Assembly: GCA_905221605.1 (NCBI GenBank)
Contig: CAJNDS010002847.1
Coordinates: 50,001 to 112,000, forward strand
Direction: 5' to 3'
DNA: 62,000 nt
DNA from: Symbiodinium natans
Lineage: Eukaryota > Sar > Dinophyceae > Suessiales > Symbiodiniaceae
Position numbers and translations under genes: made by a program. Every line of letters starts with the position of its first letter. The stretch's first letter is position 1. Below, piece after piece: positions 23,330-33,586 of this stretch. The notes below the pieces were generated by a model, which saw only the letters and a program-made list of their open reading frames with translations, was not told the origin of the DNA and did not search any database.

Positions 23330-24403
23330 GTTTAGGGTTTAGGGTTTAGGGTTTAGGGTTTAGGGTTTAGGGTTTAGGGTTTAGGGTTAGGGTTTAGGGT
23401 TTAGGGTTTAGGGCAAACCCCCAACCCTCAACTCTTTCAACCCCTTTAGACCCCCAAACTTGAGGCCGCTGCCCACAAGTGGCACCGGGCGAGTGGCAAC
23501 TGGCACCTTGGACTTGGATTCAGGAGGTTTAACGTTTAGGTTTCAGGGTTTTGTTTACCCCCATTCCCAAAATTCTGAGGCCCTAAACCCCCTAAACACC
23601 CTAAATCCCCGAACCCCCCTCAATGCATCTCATCCCCCTGAACCCCCTAAACCCCCTAAATCCCAACTCCCAAACTTCTAGAGGTTCCAGGGGTTGTTTG
23701 ACATAAACGAGCCTCGGGAGGGGCAAGGGGGAGAGGGGGGGGGGGGGGGGGGGGGGATCTCAGAGGTCTCATAAACTGGCTTCAGGTTGAGGGTTTATGG
23801 TATACGGGCGTTATAGGGTGTATGTAGTACGGTAAGCACCAAGTTGTAGGGCTTCGTGCTTACAGGGCTCCGAGAAATTGCGGGTTTATAGTTGACTGGA
23901 GGGTTAGTGCAACTCTCCAAACTACGCGATCGCAAGAAATCCTGCGAGATTAAGACCCAGGGCCTTGCTTGCTTGGTTTGGTCTTCATGGGTTCCCCTCC
24001 TTCCCCCCTATACTACCTCCCCTTTGGTTCCAGTCCCCCCCCCCATAATTAACGTTATTCAAGCCTTATGAAGGTTCTGGTAATTAAGGTGATTTCAGCA
24101 TTGCTCTAGGACCCTGTTAGCGCGACCTAAACCTCAAACCCTACCCCCTGGTTCTTAGTGGGGAAAAATTGCGAATTAGGGCCGTATATGTACCCTTTAA
24201 GGGATTAGATAGGGTACCTCATTCCCTCATTCCCAACTAAGAACCAGCCAACCCCCCAGCGACTCCAATAACCCTTAGTTACGGAATATTCCTTAAACCA
24301 TCTAAGAAACCCCATTATAATTTACGGACATATTCCTTAATTAAGGAGTATTGGGGGCTCAGGGCCTAATTCTTCGACTCCAGTTCCCAGCCGGCTGCCG
24401 CAG

Positions 24404-24455
24404 GTATAAGATCCTCACTCTCTGCGACGAGGCTGCGCTCCGCGACCGTGCGTTT
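24404..24455 (+). CDS. Micro-exon, unknown protein
   Basis: After TGCCGCAG the frame reads YKILTLCDEAALRDRA. A GTAAGG donor lies at 24456 and an alternative GTTTGT at 24452. The composition is helix-like; the family is unknown. Confidence 0.4.
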
Positions 24456-24960
24456 GTAAGGGGTTTAGAAGCCCCAAAACCCAAACCCCAAACCCCAAGC
24501 CCCAAACCCCAAACCCTAAATCCCTAATAGGCTTTCGGCTCTAGAGCCTATTAAACCCTATAACCCTTTAAAGTGTTGTACCTCACAGGGAAGAGGATCA
24601 GGACTTCCACCACAGCCTATCTTTCAGACGTTTAGGGTTTAGGATTTAGGGTTTAGGGTTTAGGGTTTGGGGTTTAGGGTTTAGGGTTTAGGGTTTAGGG
24701 CACCCCCTGACATGTGGGGAAGTTCCCCGTCACATCCAGGAAAGGGTTTGGGCTTTTGGATGTTTACTCCCTTCGGCTCAAACTGGCCCAAAAACCTCAC
24801 ATAACAAGGCCTTTGTGCCCAAAACCCTACTTAGGTTTTAGGGTTTAGGGTTTAGGGTTTAGGATTTAGGGTACAATAAGAGTCCTTAGAGCCTTAGGGT
24901 TAATTAGGGTTGAGAGTTTATCATCATGCTTTGGGTTAGCTCTGAAGCCCCTTCCCGCAG

Positions 24961-25029
24961 TGGCGCTACCAGCGGACCCTGAAAGTGGCCACAGTAGTGC
25001 GCCAGAGCCAGAAACCCAGATCGTCCAAG
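24961..25029 (+). CDS. Exon, unknown basic protein
   Basis: After CCCGCAG the frame reads WRYQRTLKVATVVRQSQ and continues to about 25029, where a TTAATTAAGG-type inverted-repeat element begins. The donor is uncertain. Basic and strand-like. Confidence 0.4.
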
Positions 25030-25539
25030 ACCTCTTAATTAAGGAATATACCCGAGTTTATACTCAGGGATTTAAAATGAATGTTGTCGTTTAGGATATG
25101 GTGCTGTTGTTTTATGGCTTGGGGCTTGTCCATGAGGGTTCAGGTTTTAGGTTTTGGGTTAGCCCTGAACCCAAAGCCGCAAAACTCTAAACTAAACCAC
25201 TGAACCCCCAAATCCCTAAACCCAACCCCTAAATCCAGAAACCCGGTTTGGGGTTTACCCTAAACCGTTCCTAAACCCTAAACCCTAAACCCTAAACCCT
25301 AAACCCTAAACCCTAAACCCTAAACCCTAAACCCTACGAACCCTATGAACCCTGTAAAGCCTATAACCCCTATAAACCCTATAACCCCTATAAACCCTAT
25401 AAGCCCAATAAGCCCTATAAGCCCTATAGCCCCTATAACCCCTGTAACCCCTACAAGCCCTATAAACCCTATAAACCCCTATAAACCCTATAAACCCTAT
25501 AACCCTTCTAAGCCCTATAAACCCGACAAACCCTTGCAG

Positions 25540-25613
25540 GAGAAGTCGGGCCAGCTAAGCTTTGAGGAGTTCAGCAAGGCGCGTGAGAGAAGCGACGCCC
25601 TGCCGACCCGCAG
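25540..25613 (+). CDS. EF-hand exon
   Basis: Between CCTTGCAG and CCCGCAG|GATTTGG the 74-base island reads EKSGQLSFEEFSKARERSDA. GQLSFEEF is the second half of an EF-hand loop plus the exiting helix. The first half of the loop would lie in an upstream exon. The donor would be GA. It is followed immediately by the GGGATTTGA minisatellite. Confidence 0.6.
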
Positions 25614-25795
25614 GATTTGGAGGGATTTGGAGGGATTTGGAGGGATTTGAGGGATTTGAGGGATTTGAGGGATTTGAGGGGTTTGAGGGGTTTTGAGGGG
25701 TTTGAGGGATTTGAGGGATTTTGAGGGGTTTGAGGGATTTGAGGGATTTGAGGGATTTGAGGTATTTGAGGGATTTGAGGGATTTGAGGGGTTTA
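25614..25795 (+). repeat. GGGATTTGA / GGGGTTTGA minisatellite
   Basis: About 20 copies of a 9- to 10-base unit (GAGGGATTT, GAGGGGTTT) follow the EF-hand exon directly and grade into TTTAGGG variants. Upstream, 25340-25530 holds a related run of CCTATAAAC-type units. Confidence 0.9.
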
Positions 25796-26405
25796 GGGGT
25801 TTAGGGTTTAGGGTTTAAAGGGTTGAATTCGGGGTTTAGGGTTGAGGGAGTTTAGGGGCTTTAGGGTTTTAGGGTTTAGGGTTGAGTGAGTTTAGGGGGT
25901 TTAGGGGGGTTAGGGGTTTAGGGGTTGAGCGGCTAGGATTTAGGGTTGAGGATTTTCGAGCTTAGGGGGGCTTGGGGTTTAGGGGTGTAGGATTTAGGGT
26001 TTTAGAGAGTTCAGGGGATGCAGGGGTTCAGGGGTGTAGGGTTTAGGGTTTCGGGTTTCGGGTTTAGGGTTTAGGGTTTTTTCAGTCTGCGGGGATTGAG
26101 GGATTAGGGCAATGTATCGCTGTACAGGGTGACACCACCGGGACCCTCACAGTGAGCACTGCCCCCCATACCCCCCATTTTCTACAGGCAAAGCTTTGCA
26201 CTCCGATATCCCTAAACACTAAACTCTAGACTCGCCCTAGACCTGGACCCTAAACCCTAAATCGCAAACCCTAAACCTTGTCTTGAGGGTTAAGGGTTTA
26301 GGGTTTAGGGTTTAAGGGTACTTATAACTAGGGCTATAAGTACCCTAAATACCCTTACAACCGTAGTTACCCTTTATAGAACCCGACTGATAAGCAACCA
26401 GTGAC

Positions 26406-26831
26406 TTGGGGGATGGGCCTGATGATGACGATGCTCTTCCGGTTATCCCCGTTGACAAGAAAAAAGAGGCCATGCACAACGTTGTGACATGTGCCATCTC
26501 GTGTGCTGTCGAGGGTCTGAGCGGCTTAGCGTACGAACGCGAAGTGCATCGATTGCAGCTGATGGGTCTTAATGTTGGCACAGCGCTGCATGGGCGCCGA
26601 TTTTTCCAGGAAGTTGTGCACTGCTCCAGCTTGGTCCTGAAACAGCTGGAGGCACTGTCGTGGAACATGCCTTTGAATGGCACAGGCTGCCCGTCTGATT
26701 TCGCTGTCGTGCTTGATCCAGTCAGCCTGGGTACCGGCTTTACATCCCGTCACGACACGGTCCTGATGATCAACGTCTGCCTGCCGCCTGAGCTGAAGTT
26801 AGCACCGAGAGGTTTGCGAGATTTCGTTTAA
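26406..26831 (+). CDS. Conserved-looking hypothetical protein
   Basis: A 141-codon open frame in a stretch free of telomeric repeats. It begins with an acidic patch (GDGPDDDDALPVIPVDKKKE) and continues with balanced composition. GCPSDFAVVLDPVSLGTG and the following SRHDT are motif-like and resemble, in my recollection, uncharacterised dinoflagellate proteins. No catalytic assignment is possible. The true exon may start at another acceptor upstream. Confidence 0.5.
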   Translation: MGDGPDDDDALPVIPVDKKKEAMHNVVTCAISCAVEGLSGLAYEREVHRLQLMGLNVGTALHGRRFFQEVVHCSSLVLKQLEALSWNMPLNGTGCPSDFAVVLDPVSLGTGFTSRHDTVLMINVCLPPELKLAPRGLRDFV

Positions 26832-27640
26832 GGCTGAGTAAGGGTTTAGGTTTCAGTTTGGGTTTAGCGCCTTCTTCGGAGAACATAGACGCAAGGCTAT
26901 TGCAACAGTTAGGGTTTGGCCGATGATGCATTTTGAGCCCTGGCACAAATAAGGATCAGTGGTCATGAACCTCCCAGCAGGGCTTCTGGGAGTTCCCTCA
27001 ACAAAATTGAGCTCCTTTTGAACAAGGGTTGAGGGTTTGGGGTTGAGGGTTTGGGGTTTAGGGAGAAGGCTTTGGGTTGTAGGGTTTCACCCTAAACCCC
27101 AAACCCCGAAACCCGCTAAACCCGAAGCCCGTTGTGTATATGTTTAAGGTTTAGGGGTTCGGGTTTAGGGTTTGGGATTTCGGGTTTAGGGTTTCGGCGT
27201 CGCGTTGAACGTCCCGCGTGAAGGTGGTTCGCAAGACTTTCCCAGGCCTCTCCATCAGCCGGGGACCCCATGTGAAGCCTCCATCTTCTCATTTTGGGGT
27301 TTCCGAAAATAGGGGTTTAGGGCTTAGGTTTTTGGGGTTTAGGGTTTAGGGTTTAGGGTGTACGCCCTAGGGGGTCCTTGTTGTAAGGGAATCTTACTAT
27401 TTGGTGGTCTAGACCAGGGATCCCTTGGTTTCGTAAACTCCCTTTTGGGCTTAGAGCTTGTAGGGTTTCGGGTTTAAGGGGTTGGTGGTTCATGGTGGGA
27501 AGGCTTCAGTTCGGCGTTTGAGTTTTTGATGACACGCTCAACCGGTGGTTGTTTTGAGGAAGCGTGCAAGCGCAGCAAGGAATGTGGTTCTTGGGCATAG
27601 CTAGATGGTACCCGCTGCTACGAGCAAGCATTTACAAAGA

Positions 27641-27760
27641 GGCAGAGAAATAGAGAGAGAGAGAGAGAGAGAACGCACGAGAGAGAGAGAGAGAGCGAGA
27701 GACAGAGTTAGAGAGTCAGAGAGCTAGAGAGCGAGAGAGAGAGAGAGAGAGGGGGAGAAA
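27641..27760 (+). repeat. GA-rich microsatellite
   Basis: About 120 bases of (GA)n with interruptions. No coding role is apparent. 27100-27640 and 27900-28580 otherwise hold telomeric blocks and unique sequence without a clear exon. Confidence 0.9.
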
Positions 27761-29644
27761 GAAATCCCAGCAGTTGAGACTTGACGACCAGCCCTAGGCC
27801 CTAGGCCCAAGCTCTGAGTCCTGAATCCTAAATCACATGTTGTGTAGCCCTAACCCTAAACCCTAAACCCTAAACCCTAAACCCTAAACCCTAAACCCTA
27901 AACCCTAAACCCTAGGGGGGGTGTAGAGGGGGGGTAGTAGGAAAACCCTTGATAAAAGCCAAGGTCACGATGACATCTCCGACGATCAGCTCCGTCCGAA
28001 GCCCAAACTTCTTTGGTTGCCGTCTGTTCGCTGGCACCCGCCTCATTTAAACTCGGGTTTGGGGTTTGGGGTTTAGGGTTTAGAGTTTAGGGTTTAGGGT
28101 TTAGGGTTTAGGGCTTAGGGTACCCAAAACCCTAGGACCTAAAATCCCTGGCTTAGGGGTTAGGATCATCTGGGAGTGTGATGTTGAGCGGGTGGGACGG
28201 TGAACGTCACGCTTGCCTCACGTCTGGGACGCACTGACAGGGCGTACGTTTTCATGTTCTTTCCCTATACGCTAACCCCTGAACCCTAACCCTAAACCCT
28301 AAACCCTAAACCCTAGAGAGGGTTTAGGGGTTGAGTCATGTAATTAGGATGTAGGGTTTTTTGGCTTCAGGGTTTTTTTTGGGTTCGGGGTTGAAGGGTT
28401 TAGGGTTTCGGGTTCAGGGCTAGAACTTCGTGGCCCAGTGGTACCCTTTTACACGTTTTTGTTGTTTCTGGTTTCCTTATAAAATAGCCAACCCCAATAA
28501 AGGTGCCCGTATTATAAGATGGTTGCCCTAAACCCTAAACCCTAAACCCTAAACCCTAAACCCTAAACCCGGCTACCAAGAGAATGTAGTGTTGGAAGTT
28601 GTGAGGTGGCATTTGGCGCGCCATGGACAGCGACCAGTCAGGCCGAATTGCCTGGGTTTAGGTTTTATTGTTTACAGCGCAGGGCTGTTTTTAAGCAAGT
28701 CTGTGTGTGTGAGCGTTCTTGTGGTAGTATTTTCAGGGTTCAGGGTTCAAGAGCAACTCAACAATCTTGTTTTTAGGGATTTCGGGTGTCTGGCTGAAGG
28801 GGCGGCAAGAAGACCGGAGACGGGCCGAACAAAGGCATAAGGTTTACCCCGGCGCTTCTATATCCTAAACCCTGAGCCCTAAATCCTAAACCCTAAACCC
28901 TAAACCCTAAACCCTAAACCCTAAACCCTAAATATTCACAAAGTTCCGAAACCTTACGTCTTTAGCGAAGCACTGGGCCTGATGCTGCGGAGGGCTGGCT
29001 AAAGGGCGAACAGGGATCAGGATGGCCCTCAAGGATCTTCAGGGGCTCAGGGTTTAGGGTTTAGGGGTTTAGGGTTTAGGGGTTTAGGGTTTAGGGTTTA
29101 GGGTTTAGGGTTAGTATTTGTCAGCTTGCTCACATAAAAACCACCGAAACCCTAACCCTAAACCCTAAACCCTAAACCCTAAACCCTAAACCCTAAACCC
29201 TAAACCCTAAACCCTAAACCCTAAACCCGAAACCCGAAACCCTAGCCCTAAACCCTAAACCCAAGGCAGCGCTACTCACAGTTGATTTACTAAATTTGCA
29301 AGGCGAGTATAGATAGAACCCACCCCCCCCCCCCCCCCACAAAAAAAAAAAAAAACTTTCCCGCCCCTCCCTGGATCTCACCGAGTTTAGGGTTTAAAAG
29401 TTAAGGGTTTAGGGTTTAGGAACCTGCAAGACTAAACATCTCACAGGGTGGGCTTCCTAGGCGCAAGCCAGGGTCGGTTTGAACACATTTTGTTCATTCT
29501 CATAGGCCCTAAACCCTACATGGAAAAAATGGGGGGGGGACCTCCAATATACTTACAATAAGGACGCGAAGGTTTAGGGTTTAGGGTTTAGGGTTTAGGG
29601 TTTAGGGTTTAGGGTTTAGGGCTCACATCCGACACGCCTCGCAG

Positions 29645-29711
29645 GATGGGTCTCCGTCCAAGAGTTCATGGTCTGGATGCGCAGCAACGCCCGGAACCGG
29701 AATCTCACCAG
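29645..29711 (+). CDS. EF-hand-like exon
   Basis: Between CCTCGCAG and CTCACCAG|GCGCC the 67-base island reads WVSVQEFMVWMRSNARNR after two carried-over bases. If these complete a glycine codon, GWVSVQEFMVWM matches the C-terminal half of an EF-hand (G-x-h-S-h-x-E-F). GC is the apparent donor. With the pieces at 16412 and 25540 it suggests a calcium-binding gene, or more than one, in this stretch. Confidence 0.55.
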
Positions 29712-30295
29712 GCGCCTGGGGGTTGGGGTTTGGGGTTTGGGGTTGGGGTTTGGGGTTTGGGGTTTAGGGTTTAGGGTTTAGGGTTTAGGGATGTGTCGGG
29801 TTTAGGGACAGCTAGCTCCATATCATCCTCTCAGAATCCCTGTGTAGCATTATGGTAAACTACCGCAAGTACCCATTCTGAGAGTTTAAACAGGCCCTGT
29901 TGGGGCGAGGGCGGGCTGGGTTCGGGCTTCGGGGCAGGTTTCTGGTTTGGAGGCTTTCGGTTTAACACCCCCAAACGTTAGGCCTCACCCTGCAAGGCGT
30001 AGGGGTTTCGGGTTTATAGGGCTCAGGGTTGCAGGGTTTTTCTAGGCCCTACCACCCCAAACTCAATACTCTGAACCCTCAACCCTTGTTCCTGATACGC
30101 TAAACCCGAAGAACTCCTAAATCGCAAAGCCTAAGCCCTAAGACGTTTCCCAAGACCCACCCCAAACCCCAAGCCCTAAACCCCAACCCTAATCCCTAAA
30201 CCCTAAACCCTAAACCCTAAACCCTATACCCTAAACCCTAAACCTAATTCTAAACGTTCATCCCCAACACCAAGCTTTAAATCCAAGCCGTGTAA

Positions 30296-30454
30296 CCCAG
30301 AGACTCCAAAACCCCTTAATTAAGGAAAATACCTTAAATTATAATCGGAACCCTAATATGGTTTAGGGTTAAGGGTTTAGGGTTTAGGGTTCAGGGTTTA
30401 GGGTTTAGGGTTTAGGGTTATATTCCTTAATTAAGGGGTTTTGGAGTCTCTGGG
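30296..30454. mobile_element. MITE-like element with 30-bp perfect TIRs and telomeric core
   Basis: The left arm (30296-30325) starts CCCAGAGACTCCAAAACCCC and ends TTAATTAAGG. The right arm (30425-30454) is its exact reverse complement. The roughly 100-base core contains TTTAGGG repeats. Related copies are at 32720-32870 and, in part, near 2655, 3985, 24290 and 25030. Confidence 0.75.
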
Positions 30455-30469
30455 AACCTTTGAAGGCAG

Positions 30470-30530
30470 ATGAACGACACCGAAGCCAAACGTCGACTCT
30501 TGGAAGAGCAGCAGAGACAGGCGCGGAAAG
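30470..30530 (+). CDS. Micro-exon, coiled-coil-like
   Basis: After AAGGCAG the frame reads MNDTEAKRRLLEEQQRQARK, strongly helical and charged. The donor may be AG|GCGCGG at 30521 or AAG|TTTAGG. It starts only 16 bases after the inverted-repeat element ends. Confidence 0.4.
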
Positions 30531-31662
30531 TTTAGGGTTTAGGGTTTAGGGTTTGGGGTTTAGGGTTTAGGGTTTAGGGCTTGGGGCTTGGGGCTTAGGG
30601 TTTAGGGTCGAATAATTACCAATAATTAGCGTTCCCCTAAGGATTCCTTCATAAGTTTACCAGAAAAAAAGCCGACGCATTCCAATTGTTAAGGCGCCTG
30701 CATAACAGCCTTTCAACGGCAGCTGTGGGGTTTTTTCGGGTTTAGGGTTTCGGGATTTTAAGCCCTTAACCCTAAACCTTAAACCTAAATCCTACAACGC
30801 TACAACCCTACAACCCTAAACCCCAAAAGCCTTCAACTTCTGGTTGGTTCTAGGGTGGTCTGATGCTGAGGAGCATGCAGGAGGACGGGGTAGGGATAAA
30901 GAAGTTCAGGGTTTTGGATACGTCAGACCCTCGGTGTGCATGGGGGTTCATTGATTACTTGAAACACATATGCCTTTAGAACCCAAAGCCTACTCAATTT
31001 TGTAGGTTCCTATTATGACAAACCACTTCTGGTACTCTGGTGTAGGGTTTAGGGTTACGGTTAGGGTTTGGGATGTCGAGATTTAGGTTCTCGTTTCGTG
31101 AAAGCATGTCCACGGCATGATGGGGAATTGCTCTCGGACTTTGGGCATGTGTCTATGCACTTGCATATGAAGGAAGATGTTCACACGAACATAGTGCCCT
31201 TCCATCAGAAGGCCCTGACCCTGATATGAAGGGTTTAGGGTTTAGGGTTTAGGGTTTAGGGTTGAGGTCTTAGGGCTTACAGGATTTAGCAGCCGTCGTA
31301 CTTCAATCAGAACAGCATATTCGCGAAGCTGAACTGCCTTCCCCGAACCACGAACCCCTGGCACCCTTAAGACTTTAGGGTTTAGGGTTTAGGGTTCAGG
31401 GTTTAGGGTTTAGGGTTTAGGGTTTAGGGGGGCCCCTATCCTGTTTCTCACCACTGTCAAGCACTTTCCTTTTGGGCTCACAGGCGGGGCGATTGCACAA
31501 CCGGACTATGTAAGAGCACAGGAGCCGAAAACTTGGACATACGTTAAGGTTCAGGGTTTAGGGAGCCTATAGCTATTGTGAAGACTCAGGCTCAGGCTCT
31601 CTCAATCCAACTAGTCGAGGAGCTCACGCGGCATCGTAAGGCATCGCTGCAGTTGAGAGAAG

Positions 31663-31754
31663 ATGGCCACCATCTACAGAGTCTACACTCTTTCAGGGCA
31701 GGAGTTCACTGTGCCCCTGAAAGAAGAAGCTCGGGATGTGCGATCTTTGAAGAG
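31663..31754 (+). CDS. Ubiquitin-like/ankyrin membrane protein, exon 1
   Basis: The ATG at 31663 starts MATIYRVYTLSGQEFTVPLK and the exon ends DVRSLK plus two bases of an Arg codon at AAGAG|GCCAGC. This is the beta-hairpin and start of the helix of a ubiquitin-like fold, a common N-terminus in dinoflagellate proteins. The donor is GC. The intron to 32044 holds CCCTAAA variants. The next exon restores the Arg codon and continues the fold, which strongly supports this small exon. Confidence 0.7.
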
Positions 31755-32044
31755 GCCAGCTGCGAAAGTCTAAACCCCAAACCCTATAAGACCCTATAAA
31801 CCATCCTTGCAAACCCTACAAAACCCAAACCCTAAACCCTTTCGACCCTACAGAGCCTTAAAACGCTATAAGCCCTTTAAAAACCCTAGAAACCCTACAA
31901 AAACCCAAAAAAAAACCTAAACACCCTAAGACCATAAAACCGAACCCTACATAAACCCAGCTTGAAAACCCTAGAAACCCTACAAACCCCAAACAAAAAC
32001 CTAAACACCCTAAGACCCTAAAACCGAACCCTACATAAACCCAG

Positions 32045-32080
32045 GCAGCTGCTGAAGCTGAGCGGCATCCCCCGCTTCAG
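32045..32080 (+). CDS. Ubiquitin-like/ankyrin membrane protein, exon 2
   Basis: A 36-base exon between ACCCAG and GCTTCAG|GCAACC. It reads QLLKLSGIPRF with split codons at both ends (phase 2 to phase 2). It completes the ubiquitin-like helix and the following turn. The intron downstream (32081-32426) contains TTTAGGG blocks and CATTCCCT repeats. Both flanks are AG|GC. Confidence 0.7.
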
Positions 32081-32426
32081 GCAACCCCTTGGTTCTTAGG
32101 GTTTAGGGTTTAGGGTTTAGGGTTTAGGGTTTAGGGTTTGGGGTTTGGGGTTTAGGGTTTAGGGTTTAGGGTTTAGGGTTGAGGGTTTTTTTTGGTTCTT
32201 CGCATGATGGAAATTGGGGGCCCCATACAACCCTTAAAGGGGATTACTAGAGGGCGACCCTTAAAGGGGATTACTATGGGGGTACCCTTCAAGGGGAAAT
32301 ATCTCCAGGGTACCCTCATTCCCTCACTCCCTCACTCCCTCATTCCCTCATTCCCTCATTCCCTCATTCCTACACCCTAAACCCTAAACCCTAAACCCAA
32401 AAATTCCCTCATTCCGGGCCAGTCAG

Positions 32427-32515
32427 GCAACGGATCGTCCAAGCGGGCAACACTTTGGACGATGATGAAAGGCTGGACTCCGACGTGCCAGAGCTGCAGC
32501 TGGTCGTGCTTCTTG
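32427..32515 (+). CDS. Ubiquitin-like/ankyrin membrane protein, exon 3
   Basis: After AGTCAG the exon completes the Arg codon and reads QRIVQAGNTLDDDERLDSDV and then PELQLVVLLG. The pattern R-x-x-x-x-G-x-x-L-D-D-D-x-x-L with a terminal LQLVVLL strand is the second half of a ubiquitin-like domain. The right end is uncertain (GT at 32516 or a later site at the telomeric block). Confidence 0.7.
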
Positions 32516-32719
32516 GTGGCTTCTTGGGGTTTAGGGTTTAGGGTTTAGGGTGTAGGGTGTAGGGTGTAGGGTTCAGGGTTTGCATCTAGGTGTGCCATTG
32601 GGGCATTTCAGCAATTATCGCCGATTGGGCTTTCTCAGAATCGCAGGCTTTTTGAGGCAAGCAACAGTTTTCCTCCTTGGGAAAGTCTCATGTAGAAATG
32701 CGCATCTGAGGGTTGATTG

Positions 32720-32870
32720 CCCAGAGACCCCAAAACCCCTTAATTAAGGAATAGACCCTTAAATCATATTCGGGCCTCCTATTTTATCATTTAAAGGTCC
32801 ATACCTTAAAATTAAGGGGTTTTATAATTAAAGGTCTATACCTTAAAATTAAGGGGTTTTGGAGTCTCTG
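32720..32870. mobile_element. MITE-like element, TTAATTAAGG family, second copy
   Basis: The left arm (32720-32749) and right arm (32841-32870) are imperfect inverted copies of the same termini as the element at 30296. A 30-odd-base piece near the right arm (AAAGGTCCATACCTTAAAAT) is duplicated in tandem. It lies in an intron of the ubiquitin-like/ankyrin gene. Confidence 0.65.
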
Positions 32871-32917
32871 ATTGGGGCAAACAGAGGCTGTCTTTCGCCA
32901 GTGCCACGGACCAACAG

Positions 32918-32976
32918 GCGTCTCGACTCTGGCTTGCTGCAGAGAATGGCAGAGTCTCGGAAGTCACCGAATCTAG
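32918..32976 (+). CDS. Ubiquitin-like/ankyrin membrane protein, ankyrin exon
   Basis: Between CCAACAG and GAATCTAG|GCAGC the frame reads ASRLWLAAENGRVSEVTES. LWLAAENGRVSEV matches the core of an ankyrin repeat (LhlAaenGhvevV). A second partial copy of nearby sequence (AAGGAGCTCCAAT at 32994 and 33051; CAGTTCTGTCTG at 33019 and 33144) shows local duplication around the next CCCTAAA block. Confidence 0.6.
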
Positions 32977-33219
32977 GCAGCCATTGTAATAAAAAGGAGC
33001 TCCAATGGAATTGATGTGCAGTTCTGTCTGAGGATGGCAACGAATGAATTAAGGAGCTCCAATAGAATTGAGTACCTAAACCCTAAACCCTAAACCCTAA
33101 ACCCTAAACCCTAAACCCTAAACCCTAAACCCTAAACCCTAAACAGTTCTGTCTGATTACGGCAACTTGTTTGAGTTTTGTTTATAACAGCAACCCAGGA
33201 ATTACTCCGTCGACCACAG

Positions 33220-33247
33220 GATCCTAATCTGCAAACGCAATGGCAAG
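33220..33247 (+). CDS. Ankyrin exon, left part interrupted by telomeric insertion
   Basis: After CCACAG the exon reads DPNLQTQWQ plus one base and ends at GGCAAG|GCACAT. This is the first turn of an ankyrin repeat. The next 119 bases are a telomeric insertion; the frame resumes at 33367. Confidence 0.6.
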
Positions 33248-33366
33248 GCACATCCCGGTTTAGGGTTTAGGGTTTAGGGTTTAGGGTTTAGGGTTTAGGG
33301 TTTAGGGTTTAGGGTTTAGGGTTTAGGGTTTAGGGTTTAGGGTTTAGGGTTCAACGCAATGGCAAG
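33248..33366 (+). mobile_element. Telomeric introner-like insertion with 23-bp target duplication
   Basis: AACGCAATGGCAAGGCAC plus five more bases occurs at 33234-33256 and 33353-33375 with one mismatch. Between them lie about 13 units of TTTAGGG (33257-33351). Each copy contains GGCAAG|GC. Using GC as donor in the left copy and AG as acceptor in the right copy removes exactly 119 bases and joins ankyrin codons in frame. The insertion duplicates coding sequence that carried a ready-made AG|GC, the pattern described for introner elements. Confidence 0.65.
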
Positions 33367-33440
33367 GCACGTCCCCTCTTACGCGGGCAGCGGGACTTGG
33401 GCACACGGACATTGTGGAGCTTCTCTTAGAAGCTCGGCAG
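33367..33440 (+). CDS. Ankyrin exon, right part
   Basis: Resuming from the telomeric insertion the frame reads TSPLTRAAGLGHTDIVELLL and then EAR. This is a textbook ankyrin repeat with the TPL turn and the GHtdIVeLLL second helix. The right end near 33437-33442 is unresolved. The following intron contains another dispersed element (TTGGTTCTGGGCTCCCTTAT type). Confidence 0.7.
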
Positions 33441-33586
33441 CCCATTGGTTCCAGTTCCCCTTACTTTTTTGGTTTTGGTTCTGGGCTCCCTTATGAAGGA
33501 ACCAACCAAAAACAAGGGTGCCCTTAACCCTAAACCCTAAACCCTAAACCCTAAGCCCTAGACCTAGTGCCCTTATGAGAAGATGG

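Noticed and set aside
27641-27760. GA-rich tract as promoter element
   Set aside because: It has no neighbouring transcript start evidence; simple microsatellite is sufficient explanation.
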